Source: Gnetum montanum
Taxonomy: Eukaryota; Streptophyta; Gnetopsida; Gnetales; Gnetaceae
Direction: 5' to 3'
DNA: 64,000 nt
Assembly: GCA_015680685.1 (NCBI GenBank)
Contig: MNCI01026223.1
Coordinates: 1 to 64,000, forward strand
The position numbers were made by a program, and so were the translations under genes. Shown piece after piece: positions 1 through 10,410 of this stretch; the stretch's first letter is position 1, and the number at the start of each line of letters is the position of its first letter. A model generated the notes under the pieces. That model was not told the DNA's origin, ran no database searches, and saw only the letters and a list, made by a program, of their open reading frames with translations.

Positions 1-448
1 GCTATGAGATGAGCTCAGAGTAGTGCTCTGGAAGAGGGATGATGTGATATGGGGAAGGGATGAACTCATGTCCTCCCCTATGAAACTGTTCATATTGTCT
101 CATAGCCTCCATTTCAGTTTGATCCACTGCTAGGCCAGCTTGGATTTTTACGCATATAAAATTATATTATTCCTATGTTATAACATTAAATGATGGATTT
201 CTCCCTTGCAATCTGAGAGACCGACGAGGTCCCCCCATGGGTTGCACTGTGGGCAGTGGGATGGTCATGGGGCCAACGGTATCTGTAATGGGCTTGGTTG
301 AAACATTGGTATTGGCAGTATTCATGGTAAAAAGGTCCTGAACGTAAGAAGTGTACGTAGACGAAAATTTGGTTAAGTGCAAAAGTATGAACAGCGTGCT
401 CAGCGTACAGCGTATAGGCATTGTTGTCAGTGTGAAGGGACTGATCAC
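1..448 (-). pseudogene. Unrecognised coding-like remnant
   Basis: On the minus strand a 91-codon open stretch (448-173) ends with a basic motif GGPRRSLRLQGRN. A further open stretch reads off the left edge (about 145-1) and contains EMEAMRQYEQFHRGG and IPSPYHIIPLPEH. The two are separated by stops and a possible frameshift. The composition looks like real protein rather than random translation, and basic RRSxRLxGR motifs are common in retroelement and nuclear proteins, but I do not recognise the family. It could be the amino-terminal part of a gag from an element lying mostly to the left of the window. Confidence 0.25.
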
Positions 449-527
449 AGCATGTGAACTAAGCTCACAGCGTGTAGGTTACGATAGTCAGTGTACAAAT
501 AGAGTGATGAGCGTGCAAGGCAACTGA

Positions 528-950
528 GCAGGGTGTAGATAGTCTATAGCGTGCGAGTGTGCTGAACAGCGTGTAGACAGAGTCTACAGCTTACAGAAAC
601 TGGGCAGCGTGTAGACAGGGTCTACAGCATGCAAGTGTGCTGAACAACGTGTAGATAGAGTCTACAGTGTGCAGAAACTGGGCAACATGTAGATAGGGTC
701 TATAGCGTGCGAGTGTGCTGAATAGCGTGTAGACAGAGTCTACAGCGTGCAGGTTGTCAGGCAGCGTGTAGACAGAGTCTACAATGTGCAGGTTGTCAGG
801 CAGCATGTAGATAGGGCCTACAGTGTGCAGGTTGACAGGCAGCGTGTAGACAGGGCCTACAGCGTATAAAATCTAAGTAGTGTGTAGACAAGGTCTACAG
901 CATACAGAAACTAGGTAGCGTGTAGACAAGGTCTACAGCGTGCGAGTAAG
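528..950. repeat. Minisatellite, 11 units of 38-40 bp with a palindromic core
   Basis: The pentamer GTAGA recurs at 535, 573, 611, 651, 689, 729, 768, 807, 846, 884 and 922, giving steps of 38, 38, 40, 38, 40, 39, 39, 39, 38 and 38. Each unit reads roughly GCGTGTAGACAGRGTCTAC followed by AGCGTGCAG and a variable tail. The centre GTAGAC-N3-GTCTAC can form a 6 bp stem with a 3 nt loop. Two tail types, one like GTTGTCAGGCA and one like AGTGTGCTGAACA, are interspersed. On the minus strand 806-591 is open as an imperfect 13-residue peptide repeat around VDSVYTL, because 39 bp equals 13 codons, but the 38 and 40 bp steps break the frame elsewhere. Confidence 0.95.
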
Positions 951-1559
951 TTGGGCCGCGATTGGATGATGGGAATGCTGTAGAATAGGGCATAAATTTG
1001 GGAGGCTCATAATCAGGTTTAATGTTGACGCAATGTAAATGTGAGAAAACAGGGCGGTAGATCAAAAGCACAGGGGGTGGGCATATGAGATCAGATTAGA
1101 TTTAAGCAGTTTCAGGCCCTCCTTCTAACGCCATTTTCTGTACTGTCTGAAATCATCCGTGTAAGGCTAAAATGGGACGAGCACCGCGTGATTTACAGAC
1201 GAGCACAAAAGACCCTACCTTTGCTTGAGGGCGAGTTAGAATGAATGAAGGTAGAGTACCTTGGGTGGTCTACACACGGATCAGACAAGGATTTCCCTGA
1301 CATATAGCAATGTGCAATACGTTGGGTTATACGTAAACAGCGTGATAAACATTGACCAGAACATGAACGTGCAAAGAAAACAAATACAGAGGCAAACAAA
1401 AATGGATGAAAAATGTAACAAATATTTATCAGAAATGAAACAACTTTATTGAAAAATGAGATTACAATGCACCGATCTAAACGCAGTTGCAAATCTGACA
1501 CAAGGCGGACGAATAGCCCCGGTGGATGTTGAGAGATGATGATGTACTAGTTTAAAATG

Positions 1560-2320
1560 CAGGCACAGCATGAAGGTTGTATGCTCAGCATACAGGGTAG
1601 AAGTCCAATGTATTGGTTTCTTGCTCTAATTTGCTAAGTGTCTCCAGGTTTTTTGTCTCTAGTTTGCCCAAATTGCCAACCCCGATCTGGTGAAAAATTG
1701 GGGTTTTTATGAGGTTTTTGGGCATTGTATTCAGATCTGGAAAGGTATGAGTGGCTGTGGGTGAGAGGATTTTATGTCTAATAACATGTGGCTACGTTGC
1801 CTGAGTGCATAGAAAATTACAACTATGTAGCGTGCTGCATGCCAACGTGTGCTGTTGCACGCCAACATGTACACACTGGGCGTGTGAACTCAGCATACAA
1901 ACTTGACTAAAACAAAAGAATTCATTTTTACAAACTACTGTTACAACAAGAAGTATCTAATTCAGACCTCGAATTTGAGCTTGGATGTCATAGAATGCTG
2001 CCTGTGGATGTTCAACTCAGTTGGACTTGATCTGACATGGTTTTGGAAGGCTTCGACTGGTGTACGCTGGGCTGCATGTTGGGCGTACATGCTGGGTGTG
2101 CAGGATGTACATGCTTAGCGTGTGAACCCCAAAGTGCGTGATTTCAAGGTCAACACTCAATTTTCTTGAGCCCATAATGATGCCTAATAATTTCCCTGTC
2201 TCTGAGAGTTGATGCCCTGTGAAAATCTTACTCTGAAGTGCCTGTTTCAGGTAGTCTTTGAAGTCACATGCTGGGTGTGCACACAGGGCATACACGCTGA
2301 GCGTACATGCTACATACTCA
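1560..2320. repeat. Dispersed degenerate copies of the minisatellite vocabulary
   Basis: Clusters of CAGCATACAGGG (near 1590), GCCAACGTGTGCTG (near 1843), GGGCGTACATGCTGGGTGTGC (near 2080) and GCTGGGTGTGCACACAGGGC (near 2270) resemble the words of the 528-950 array but do not keep a regular period. They are either old, decayed array members or a second repeat in the same element. Between them lies ordinary AT-rich sequence with no supported gene. Confidence 0.4.
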
Positions 2321-2486
2321 ATGAAAACCAAGTATTTTGAGCTCAAAATTTTTCAGGCTTGATGCCAGATGTCGCTATAGTCTTCTGTGTGTCCCAGGGA
2401 ACCATTTCTTGCTCAATTCGACTTCGTTTGAAGCTGTCTATGAGGTTGTCAAGCTTTAGTCATTGTGGGGAGCATCACTATTTTAG

Positions 2487-4065
2487 CTAAATTCTTGTTG
2501 GAGAAGTACTAAGCTCAGAATTTTGTGGTGTTTCAAGTAGAAGAACAAGTAATATTCGTGGGTTGCTACTATGATGCAAACCCTTCTGGAACACTTGGTG
2601 GCAATGTAGAAGGAGTTGAAGGATGAGAATTTTGAAATTGAGAAGGAGCATAAGGTATCCAAGGTGGTGGTTGTGTTGGAGAGGATATGGGTTGATAGTA
2701 TTGAGGAGAATAATAATCATGTGGTGAGATAGAGGATGTTGACTTGGTTGGGGAAATAGGATGTTGGACTTGATAAGCACTTAGGTTCAGATGGTATGAA
2801 GGGTATAACCAATTTGGGGGTGGCCTCCCTCACAACTGGAATTGTTGCCACTGTGATCGAACACAGTATCTCTGTATGAACTCTGGATGTAGCACTCTTT
2901 CCCAATGCTCTTGTAAATATGACAAGATTGGACATTAGCCCTTGGGGTGATCGTATAGGAAAATGTAGCACTGATACGTATGATTGGCAGTTCAGCTCTT
3001 ATTCTCTTCAACCCTTCTTTCCGATTGTCTACGGGTATTTTGTTCTGCTTCTTGGTTCGTCATGACTCTACCTCCAATAATGTTGGCATATTCTCCACAC
3101 TTTTTATGCATCCATTCCATCATCTTATTGATCTTTGCCTCAATTTCATCCAATGATTGTAGTCTTGGCAAAGATGGTTCCACCTCCTTGAGGTGAGTTG
3201 ATTTCTCCTGTTCATTATCATGGGCCATTGTTGATTTAAGGTTTTGGGCCTGTTGAGATTTTTCAACATTCTCCCACTTAGCCATTTCTCCTTCTTCTTT
3301 TGCTACCTGTTTGATAAGCTCTTGGAATTGATGGGTTCATAGCTCATATACTTGACCTTGGGTGTACATCTCTAGGGTCTCCCTTGTTTCATTATGGAGC
3401 CCATCTATGATATGGTACATTAGCCTCTCTTTGAAGAACTCATGGCCTGGCAAATTGTTTAACAATGCATAATATCTTTCTAAGGCCATGTCCAAGGGCT
3501 CATGTTGTGCTTGTTTCCACTCTTGGATTTGTTTCCTCAAGGCTGACACTCTCACATAAGTTTGATATCTTTCATTGAAAAGTTCTACCATTGTTGGCCA
3601 ACATCAAATTAATTTTGGTTTTAAGGACCTATATACCTTTGCATGGCCAATGAGTGTTAGAGGAAAGAGCTTAATTTTTTTCCATCCATTATCAATGTTT
3701 TTCCATGCACAAGCATCATAGAAGGCTTGTAAATGTTGTTGTGGATCTAATTTATAGCCTCCTAAGAATTTGGAAAAGTTGTTTAAGTCAACCTTGGGTA
3801 GACGGCTTTTCTTGCAATGCTTGCGGGATATTCAAACAGACTCTTGTATTTCTGCTAGGCTTGTAGTGGCCAGCAGGGGTTCATCAGCACTAGGTATGTT
3901 ATGCATTCATGAGTTAGGACGATGTTGTCTTCGTTTATGTTTATAGGAAACCCCTACATCAGATTGGATACTCCAAACTTCATCTTCATCATCATATAAT
4001 TTGTTGGTTCTCTAATGAATTGCCTCACTAGTTGTTGCATTGTCAAAGTCTTGTGAGAGAGACAT
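2487..4065 (-). pseudogene. gag of element B (decayed)
   Basis: Starting at an ATG at 4065, the minus strand encodes a capsid-type gag broken by several stops. The best preserved block, 3591-3337, holds the core of the retrotransposon gag domain: MVELFNERYQTY, then LRKQIQEWKQ, then ALERYYALLNNLPGHE and a region with IIDGLHNETRETLE. The same block is found in elements A (6750-6990) and H (42220-42470). A lysine/glutamate-rich segment follows (3285-2992), then a damaged zinc knuckle (about 2970-2930) in which YDHPKG is kept but cysteines are lost, then a proline-rich tail. The protein would have packaged element RNA in cytoplasmic particles; this copy is non-functional. Confidence 0.8.
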
Positions 4066-4197
4066 GGTTGTGGATTTGTGTGTGATTTAATTACAATTAT
4101 AATTTATTATTTATTATTTTTTTTATGAAAGATATATCGTTAATACTTTGTTACAACGATATTGTATGATGTAACTAATCTAAATAACTAGCACCAT

Positions 4198-4214
4198 CCC
4201 CAACAACGGCACCA
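4198..4214 (-). other. Primer binding site of element B (tRNA-Asp type)
   Basis: On the minus strand the sequence is TGGTGCCGTTGTTGGGG, one base inside the LTR end at 4216. It differs from the expected complement of the plant tRNA-Asp 3' end (TGGCGCCGTTGCCGGGG) only by C-to-T changes, as expected from decay of methylated cytosines. Confidence 0.8.
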
Positions 4215-4215
4215 A

Positions 4216-4651
4216 TGATGAGTGACAAGGTACCCCTACACTCAACCATATGAATACGAGCATTCCTGCATGATCTAGTCGAACTCCGCAAATGGGATAG
4301 TTGTGATATCTAGATAGTTACTTATTCATCGCAGTTCACTATCTTCCCACCTAGACTAGTATATGCTTTGTCATGTATGGTTTAGTCCAGAGTGAGGTGT
4401 ATGATGTGTTCCTAAACTAATGCTACTCCTAGAGGCAATGGAAAATAATCTTAGCTAAGCTAGGGAGAAAAGGGAGAGAGAATCAAAGCTAGCCTAAGTG
4501 TGATGAGCATCCTTTTTTTAATCATCCATACACATCTTGAACCTTGTGCACAACTACTATTGGGATTACCAAGCGCAGATCCTAGGTATGCTATTGGGTT
4601 ACCAAGTAGTCACACTTAAATGTTCGTGATTAAGTCATACTCATTCCACGT
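4216..4651 (-). repeat. Element B 5' LTR, inner part
   Basis: This is the R/U5 side of the B LTR. Read on the minus strand it ends GGGGTACCTTGTCACTCATCA, almost the same as the end of the A LTRs. The LTR is cut at 4651 by element A and continues at 14573. Joined, the B LTR is about 830 bp, close to the 780-792 bp of A. Confidence 0.85.
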
Positions 4652-5431
4652 TGATGAACCGCGATATCGTGTACGCGATATGACAACCATCACGCGATAT
4701 CGCGTCCTACCTCATATTCTATAAATAAGAGGTGGTGCCCTTGGTTCAAAATAGTTAGATTTAGACCCTTAGCCAGACTCTTGCAGTTTTGTCATTCCAG
4801 AGTTAGAATTATTCCTGTGTGCCCACAGTAGGAGTCATAGACTAAACGAATCTTTATTCGAGCAATTTGTACCTAAGCACAATTTTGTGTACGACAATAA
4901 AGATGAACTTTATGATAAACCTTGTAGCATATAGATTAAGCTAATTAGTAATTAATGATTGTTCAATGCTTTCCTAGTTAATTAATATCTCTCTCAACCT
5001 TTAAACCTCTTAGTTAAATACAGTCAGTACGACCACTTTGAGCATGCGTGTAGTGCTTGGTAACCTAGTAACAATTACTGTTTGGTAATCCTAGTAGTCT
5101 TGCACTGGTTCAGGATGTGTATGGCAAGTGGGAACGAATACTGATATTAGGAACATTTAGAAACTAGTTAATGTAAGTTAGCCACTTTGTTCTTCTTCCT
5201 CTCCTTTATTAGCAGAAGACATAAAAATACAAAAGCTATAAAAATCATATACCTCAAGCTTACTTAACCATACAATCGTGACAATACAAGTAAGTTTGGA
5301 AAGACAACGATTGATTAACCCTGAGTGTTCCATTAAGGTGCATAAGAACTTGGTCCTTAGAGTTCAACTAAATCATGCATGAAACGCTCGCATTCATATG
5401 GTTGAGTGTAGGGATACCTTGCCACTCATCA
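4652..5431 (+). repeat. Element A 5' LTR
   Basis: The LTR starts TGATGAACCGCGATATCG and ends CACTCATCA. A TATA box (TATAAATA, 4720-4727) lies about 70 bp in, and near the U3 start is a perfect 14 bp palindrome, ACGCGATATCGCGT (4692-4705), preceded by an imperfect copy. By eye about nine in ten bases match the 3' LTR over the first 200 bp, with most differences being C/T or G/A transitions. Confidence 0.93.
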
Positions 5432-5432
5432 T

Positions 5433-5449
5433 TGACACCGTTGTCGAGG
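5433..5449 (+). other. Primer binding site of element A (tRNA-Asp type)
   Basis: TGACACCGTTGTCGAGG follows the LTR end with one base between. It differs from the expected TGGCGCCGTTGCCGGGG by transitions only. Confidence 0.75.
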
Positions 5450-5571
5450 ACTTAGTTGTTTGTGCCCTACGTAGAACATAGGAAATCATTCATATCGTTG
5501 GAATGTTAGAACGAACCCTTAGGGTTAATCAAAGAAGAGACAACAGTACATTGCACACCGAACAAGAGAAG

Positions 5572-6480
5572 ATGTCTTCTTCTTCACATAAGAGCACTTC
5601 ACCACCTAGGACTAATACAAGAGGCAGTCGGCAACATAATACACATAACTAGGATCTGCCAGTTGCTCAACATTTTCATGTGGTATATACTCATCTTGAT
5701 GAGTATGTACCCAATTTCACCTTTATTCTCCACCAAGACGAACAACTGCGTTGAAAAGACTTGGAGGGTAACATAGTGTTGCCCCCAAACCGATCAGTTT
5801 CCAACATGCTCCTTCATGCTCTCACATGAATAGGCATGCCACTTTTATACATAGAATACATTGCATGTGTTCATGACTCAAGGGACTATCATTCCACGGA
5901 AGTGCAACGTCAAAGAGACTTGCGACAGGAGAGATACCATACATCTTTGAAGGGTAAATGGCCCCATGATGCTCCACACGTTTTGAGCAAAATTGAGGAT
6001 GGTGAACCTACTTCTATAGGTTTCCCACAAAACGATGTTCCTCCTCCTGACATTGGTCAGGGGGTGGTGTATTAGAACCTCCACTCCACTATTCACTACC
6101 CTGGTTCTGATACCCATGAACACAAAGTGTTCAACAAAGGAACATGAACACACGATAAAGGCAGACATTCTAATCGTGATCACGATTGAGGCCAAGACCA
6201 CTGAAGAGAAGGTAGAAAACACCGTCATGGTGATGGTTCTCCTTCTTCTTCACCTTCATCATCATCTTCACCCTCTCCTTTAGTGTTCAAATGAAGTCAT
6301 AGGGAAACCAATTGTGAGGATAAGGGAAAATGAAGTGAAAGTCATCGATGAGATAGTCAAGAATGAGGATGAGGGCACTCTAAAGAATCAAGGCATAGAA
6401 GAAGGGAGAGTACAGAACCACGTAGATACCATAGACACTATGAATGAGATGATCACGAAGAACCCCTACTCATAACTAGA
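5572..6480 (+). pseudogene. Amino-terminal part of element A gag
   Basis: From an ATG at 5572 (MSSSSHKS) the frame runs through a block with VVYTHLDEYVPNFTFIL (about 5680-5730) and a block 5836-6075, with stops in between, then a serine-rich stretch (SPSSSPSSSSSPSP, about 6240-6290). Element H has the same start (41140), the same VVYTH-DE-VPNFTFIL block and the same serine-rich stretch, so this is a conserved part of the lineage and not random translation. It lies upstream of the recognisable capsid domain. Its role is unknown; I do not recognise the domain. Confidence 0.6.
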
Positions 6481-6483
6481 AGC

Positions 6484-7500
6484 ATGCTAGATATAACGGA
6501 GGCCATAAGAGTTCCAACAAGGCACCAAAAGGACAGTAGGATCAAGAGGTTAGACATGAACAACATCCCATGTTTTGAAGGGGGATACAACGCTGACCCT
6601 CAAAATCATTTACAAGCATTCCATGATGCATGTGCCTTGCAAAACATAGAAAATGAATGGCAAAAACTAAAGTTGTTCCCAAGGATACTAGTGAAAGAAT
6701 TTGAAAGCTGGTACTGGTCCTTAGAACCAGAATCCATTTGGAGGTGGATTCCAATGGTAGAACTATTCAATGATAAGTACTCAATGTACTCCCGAGTGTC
6801 AAACCTGCGAAAGCAAATCCAAGGATGGAAGCAAGGAAATCATGAATCCTTCGATGCTGCCATGGGCCGCTATTATGCACTGTTACATCATTGCCCTAGC
6901 CATGGTTATTTGCAGCAGGATCAACTATGCCATCTCATGGATGGACTTAGGCATGAAACAAGAAGAACCCTTGGGGCATATGCCCAAGGAAGGTTATCAA
7001 AGATTAGGTCTCATCAAATTCATAGATTGCTAGAGAAAGTTGCCAAAGAATAAGGTGAGCTACGAAAGACAGAAAGTGCAGCAGAATACAACCGAGATCC
7101 TTCCCTCTGAAAAAAGGGGAGTGAGATTTTATGAGGAGGAAGAAGAGTCACCACTTGAAGAGATGGTGAATAGGAAAACTTTACCTCTCCAAAAGTTAAC
7201 ATCAGAAGTATCAGCAAAGGTAGATCAAATGTGGGACTCCCTGGATAGTAGGTTTAAAACTGTTCTTAAAATTGTAGAGGAGTTTAGGGAGTGAGGTAGT
7301 GACTGTGAAAAAATGAAAAAGAGAAAAGTGTAAAATGCACGTAACAAGGGTAAGGGAAAAATGGCCATCACAGAAGAGGCTGTGGATTCAGACATGGACA
7401 ATGATAGTGGATGCAAGATATGCCAATACAGCCATCCTAAGGGATGTTACCCAATGATCTCACATCTACAAGAGTCTGGGGTGTATGCACTCAACCCATG
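6484..7500 (+). pseudogene. gag of element A: capsid core and zinc knuckle
   Basis: The open stretch 6484-7053 (189 residues) carries the retrotransposon gag capsid core: LQAFHDACALQNIENEW, then MVELFNDKYSMYSRVSNLRK, then AAMGRYYALLHHCPSHGY and MDGLRHETRRTLGAYAQGRL. After a stop the frame moves to 7040-7294 (basic/acidic linker) and then to a zinc knuckle at about 7412-7450, CKICQYSHPKGC, with spacing C-X2-C-X3-H-X3-C. That is shorter than the usual C-X2-C-X4-H-X4-C, and the same spacing recurs in H. The product would form the particle and bind RNA. Stops and frameshifts make it non-functional. Confidence 0.85.
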
Positions 7501-8100
7501 ACTGAATAAATGGTAAACACCTCAATGGTTACCTTATCCCCAAGGTAACCCAAGGCAGTTCCACCAACCTTCAACATATTATCCAAGTGGAACTCCACCA
7601 CAACCCATTGAGTAACATCAATAGTGGCAATACCCACAGTCATGGGGGATGCCACCACCAAGGCAACAATACCCATACTAGCAACCTAACCCATATGGCT
7701 ACTACGTGTAGCATCCAATCTCTCTACATGAATCTATTAGTCACATTACACCACAACATCACTACCAAGCCCGTGAGTATCATAGAACTCATTCTCCTAG
7801 GGAAGATAACCCACAAATATACCATCTTTCAAATCCATCCATAGCTCTCACACCAATAGCTCCATTACCACCCTCTCTAGCAATGCAAGGGGAACTCCCT
7901 ACTCAACCGCAGTAACGCAATGCCATAAGGGCTATAAATCCTCCACCCACTATTGGTTCTAACAACCATATGAAGAAAAGACCTTTCTTCAAAACCAATA
8001 ATCCAACTAAGCCCTTACAACCACAAGTGGTCGAACCTCTAAATTCCTCCCCATCAAATAAAGCTTCAAAGCTCCCTTTGAACCAAACACCAAGCTCAAT
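7500..8100 (+). other. Element A, low-complexity gag-protease linker
   Basis: This stretch encodes, in shifting frames, a proline/glutamine/histidine-rich linker (many CAACC, CCACC and CATCA codons). A similar linker lies at 42930-43560 in element H and 61590-62150 in J. No domain is recognisable and stops occur in all frames. Confidence 0.5.
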
Positions 8101-9043
8101 GCATAGGGTTATGTTAACACATGCCGTTATTGATTGGATCAAGGTTGGCCACATTCCTAAGAAATTCTCTGATCCTAGAAGCCCTCTAATCTATCACCAA
8201 ATCATTGGGAATGAACCATGCAAAGCTCTTCTAGATTCAGGTTCTAGAGTCAACTTAATATTGCAAGAAATGTACAAAGCCTAGAACCTGCCTCCATTAA
8301 AGAAGAGCAATATTCGCCTAGAGTTGGTTGACCAATCCATCACTATTCCCTTGGGACTAGTGGAGGACATTGTCACCACTGTGTGTGGGTGGTCATACCT
8401 AGTTGATTTCCTAGTGATACAAGTGAATACCGGTAAAGGGGACTTCCCAATAATAATGGGAAGAGCATGGCTAAGTACTATAGATGCATGCCTAGGAATC
8501 TGCGAGCTTTCCCTGGAAATATCTAAGGAGAACACTTTTGGAAAGATCGAGAAGAAGAAGGTTCCATGCATCACATACAGTGATATAGGGTGCAATTGCG
8601 TGCCAAGATCATGGGTTGTGCAAAGTTTGGCATTGCCTGCATGCAATCAGTGTGCACAAAACATTAACCTAAAAAAGTGCCTGTATGCAGTAGCCACATG
8701 ACAAGAAGACACCTAGTGGCTGATAGCTGATCAAGAGAGCAACTCACTAATATGCATGGAACTAACTGAGGGAACAACTTGTGCTTACATCGAAAGCATA
8801 GATGCACTAGAGCAAGTCCGCTGCCAACTTCCAAGCCTTAACCAGGAAAACATCAACTGGAGGAAGTTGGAAATTCCTGAAAAATTCAAACAAGATCCCC
8901 TAGAATTGAAATCATTGCCCACCAGTCTGGAATATATGATTCTTAAAAATGGAAAACTGGTAATCATCAACGCAAGACTTGCTTCCAAACAAAAAGGAAG
9001 ACTACTGAAAGTAATAAATAAGTGGTCAAAATCCTTTGCCTAG
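8100..9043 (+). pseudogene. Aspartic protease region and linker of element A
   Basis: The frame 7970-8284 leads into the retropepsin active-site motif ALLDSGSRVNLI (about 8224-8260), with catalytic DSG intact. After one stop, 8324-8701 continues with ELVDQSITIPLGL and the conserved second part FPIIMGRAWLSTIDACL (about 8436-8490). A linker of about 95 residues (8756-9043), with ELKSLPTSLEYMIL, joins it to RT as in other plant gypsy elements. The enzyme would cleave the gag-pol precursor. Equivalent motifs in H (NSD) and J (YLG) have lost the catalytic residue, so A is the best preserved copy. Confidence 0.85.
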
Positions 9044-9139
9044 TCATATCCCAAATTAACTGGAATAGATCCTAGGCTATGCTAGCATAGGATTTACACT
9101 AACCCCTCCATGAAACCTCAAAACCAACCACAGAGGTGA

Positions 9140-9690
9140 TTGAACCAAAAATTGAAGCAAGTAGTAAAAGAAGAAATAGAACAACTTCTTAAGGCTGGCT
9201 TCATATATCCCATTGCTGATAGCGAATGGGTTAGCCCTATGGTAATCATGCCTAAAAAGGAAGGCAAATGGAGGGTGTGCATAGATTTTAGGCTGCTGAA
9301 CATGGCAACATTTAAGGATTACTTTCCATTGCCATTCATTGACCAAGTCTTAGATAGCATATGAGGCCATCCCTATTACAGTTTCCTAGATGGCTATAGC
9401 GAATACAACCAAATCCAGATAGCCCTAGAAGACCAAGCCAAGACAACATTCACTAGTCCCTAGGGAACATTTGCGTATAAACAAATGTCATTTCGCTTGT
9501 GTAATGCTCCTGCCACATTTCAACGCCTAGTTCTAAGCATATTCCAAGAGCAGATACGGAATGGAGTGGAAGTCTTTATGGACAAATTCTCCACCTATGG
9601 AACAAATTTTGATCAAGCCTTGGATCAATTAGATCAAGTGCTAAAAAGATGTGTAGAAACCAATCTAAGGCTCAACTAGTAGAAAAGCCA
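9140..9690 (+). pseudogene. Reverse transcriptase of element A
   Basis: RT blocks appear in order: IEQLLKAGFIYPIADSEWVSP (9177-9240), KKEGKWRVCIDFRLLN (about 9255-9300), FPLPFIDQVLDSI, then after a stop YSFLDGYSEYNQIQIALED, then MSFRLCNAPATFQR (from 9485) and the catalytic loop VFMDKFSTYG (about 9570-9600). The usual second aspartate of the (Y/F)MDD box is lysine, which would abolish activity. Stops at about 9361, 9461 and 9677 confirm decay. In an active element it copies packaged RNA into cDNA, primed by the tRNA at 5433-5449. Confidence 0.9.
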
Positions 9691-9694
9691 TTTA

Positions 9695-10410
9695 ATGGTC
9701 CAAGAAGGCATAGTACTTAGGCATAAGGTTTCACATGTAGGAATAGAGGTAGACCCAGATAAAATTAGGGTTATCCAAGGAATCACCCTTCAACTAGAAA
9801 CTGTCAAAGACATTTGTTCATTCCTTGGACACACTGGCTACTATAGGAGATTCATTGAGAACTTCTCCAAGATTGCCAAACCGTTGGTAGAGCTAACAAG
9901 GAAGAACATACCTTTTGAGTGGACCAGGGAATGTGAACGAGCATTCCAAACCCTGAAACAAAAGCTAGTAGAAACTCCCATTCTACAAGCTCCTGACTAG
10001 TCCAAACCATTCCACATTATGACTGACATGTCCAATTATGCCTTAGGAGCCATAATTACACAGTTACATGACCAAAAATGCCCTTACTACATCAACTATG
10101 AAAGTAGAAGTATCACCGATGCACAACTTAACTACACAACTACAAAGAAAGAATTAATGGTTGTCGTGTTTGAACTGGATAAGTTTAGGCATTATGTGTT
10201 AGGTTACAAAGTGTTCATCCACATGGATAATAGTGCAATCTGGTTCCTCATGAACAAGCCAACAGTTAGCCCTCGTATTATACGATGGCTGGTAATTCTA
10301 CAGGAGTTTGATCTAATGATGATCAATCGGAAAGGCACCAAGAACATAGTTGCAGATCATTTATCTCGGTTGCACTGGGATAGCAAAGAGGATGAATATG
10401 TAATGTCTGA
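9695..10410 (+). pseudogene. RT connection and RNase H of element A
   Basis: The connection block with SFLGHTGYYRRFIENFSKIA (about 9815-9875) and PFEWTRECERAFQTLK leads to RNase H, open from 10019: DMSNYALGAIITQ, then ITDAQLNYTTTKKELMVVVF, then VFIHMDNSAIWFLM and DLMMINRKGTKNIVADHLSR. The order and spacing match Ty3/gypsy RNase H, which removes the RNA strand of the hybrid. A stop lies at 9998-10000. The first catalytic aspartate is kept in DMSNY; HMDNSA replaces the usual SDH-type block. Confidence 0.88.

Larger units (their letters stand above)
1..2470. other. Unassigned repeat-rich block, GC-richer than the rest
   Basis: This stretch is visibly richer in G and C than the rest of the window and is full of variants of GCGTGTAGAC, CAGCGTAC and GCTGGGTGTGCA. 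It contains the minisatellite at 528-950, diverged single copies on both sides, and no recognisable polymerase, integrase or gag motif. An AATAAA-like signal lies on the minus strand near 1445 (CAATAAAG), so part of it could be the LTR or untranslated region of a minus-strand element. The gag remnant of element B ends near 2487, and protease or RT that should follow on the minus strand is absent, so another insertion or a deletion probably starts near 2470. I cannot name the family. Confidence 0.4.

Noticed and set aside
528-950. CRISPR-like regular array
   Set aside because: The period is regular and the core is palindromic, but there are no unique spacers: the tails are also repeated. The window is plant nuclear DNA, so a minisatellite is the right call.
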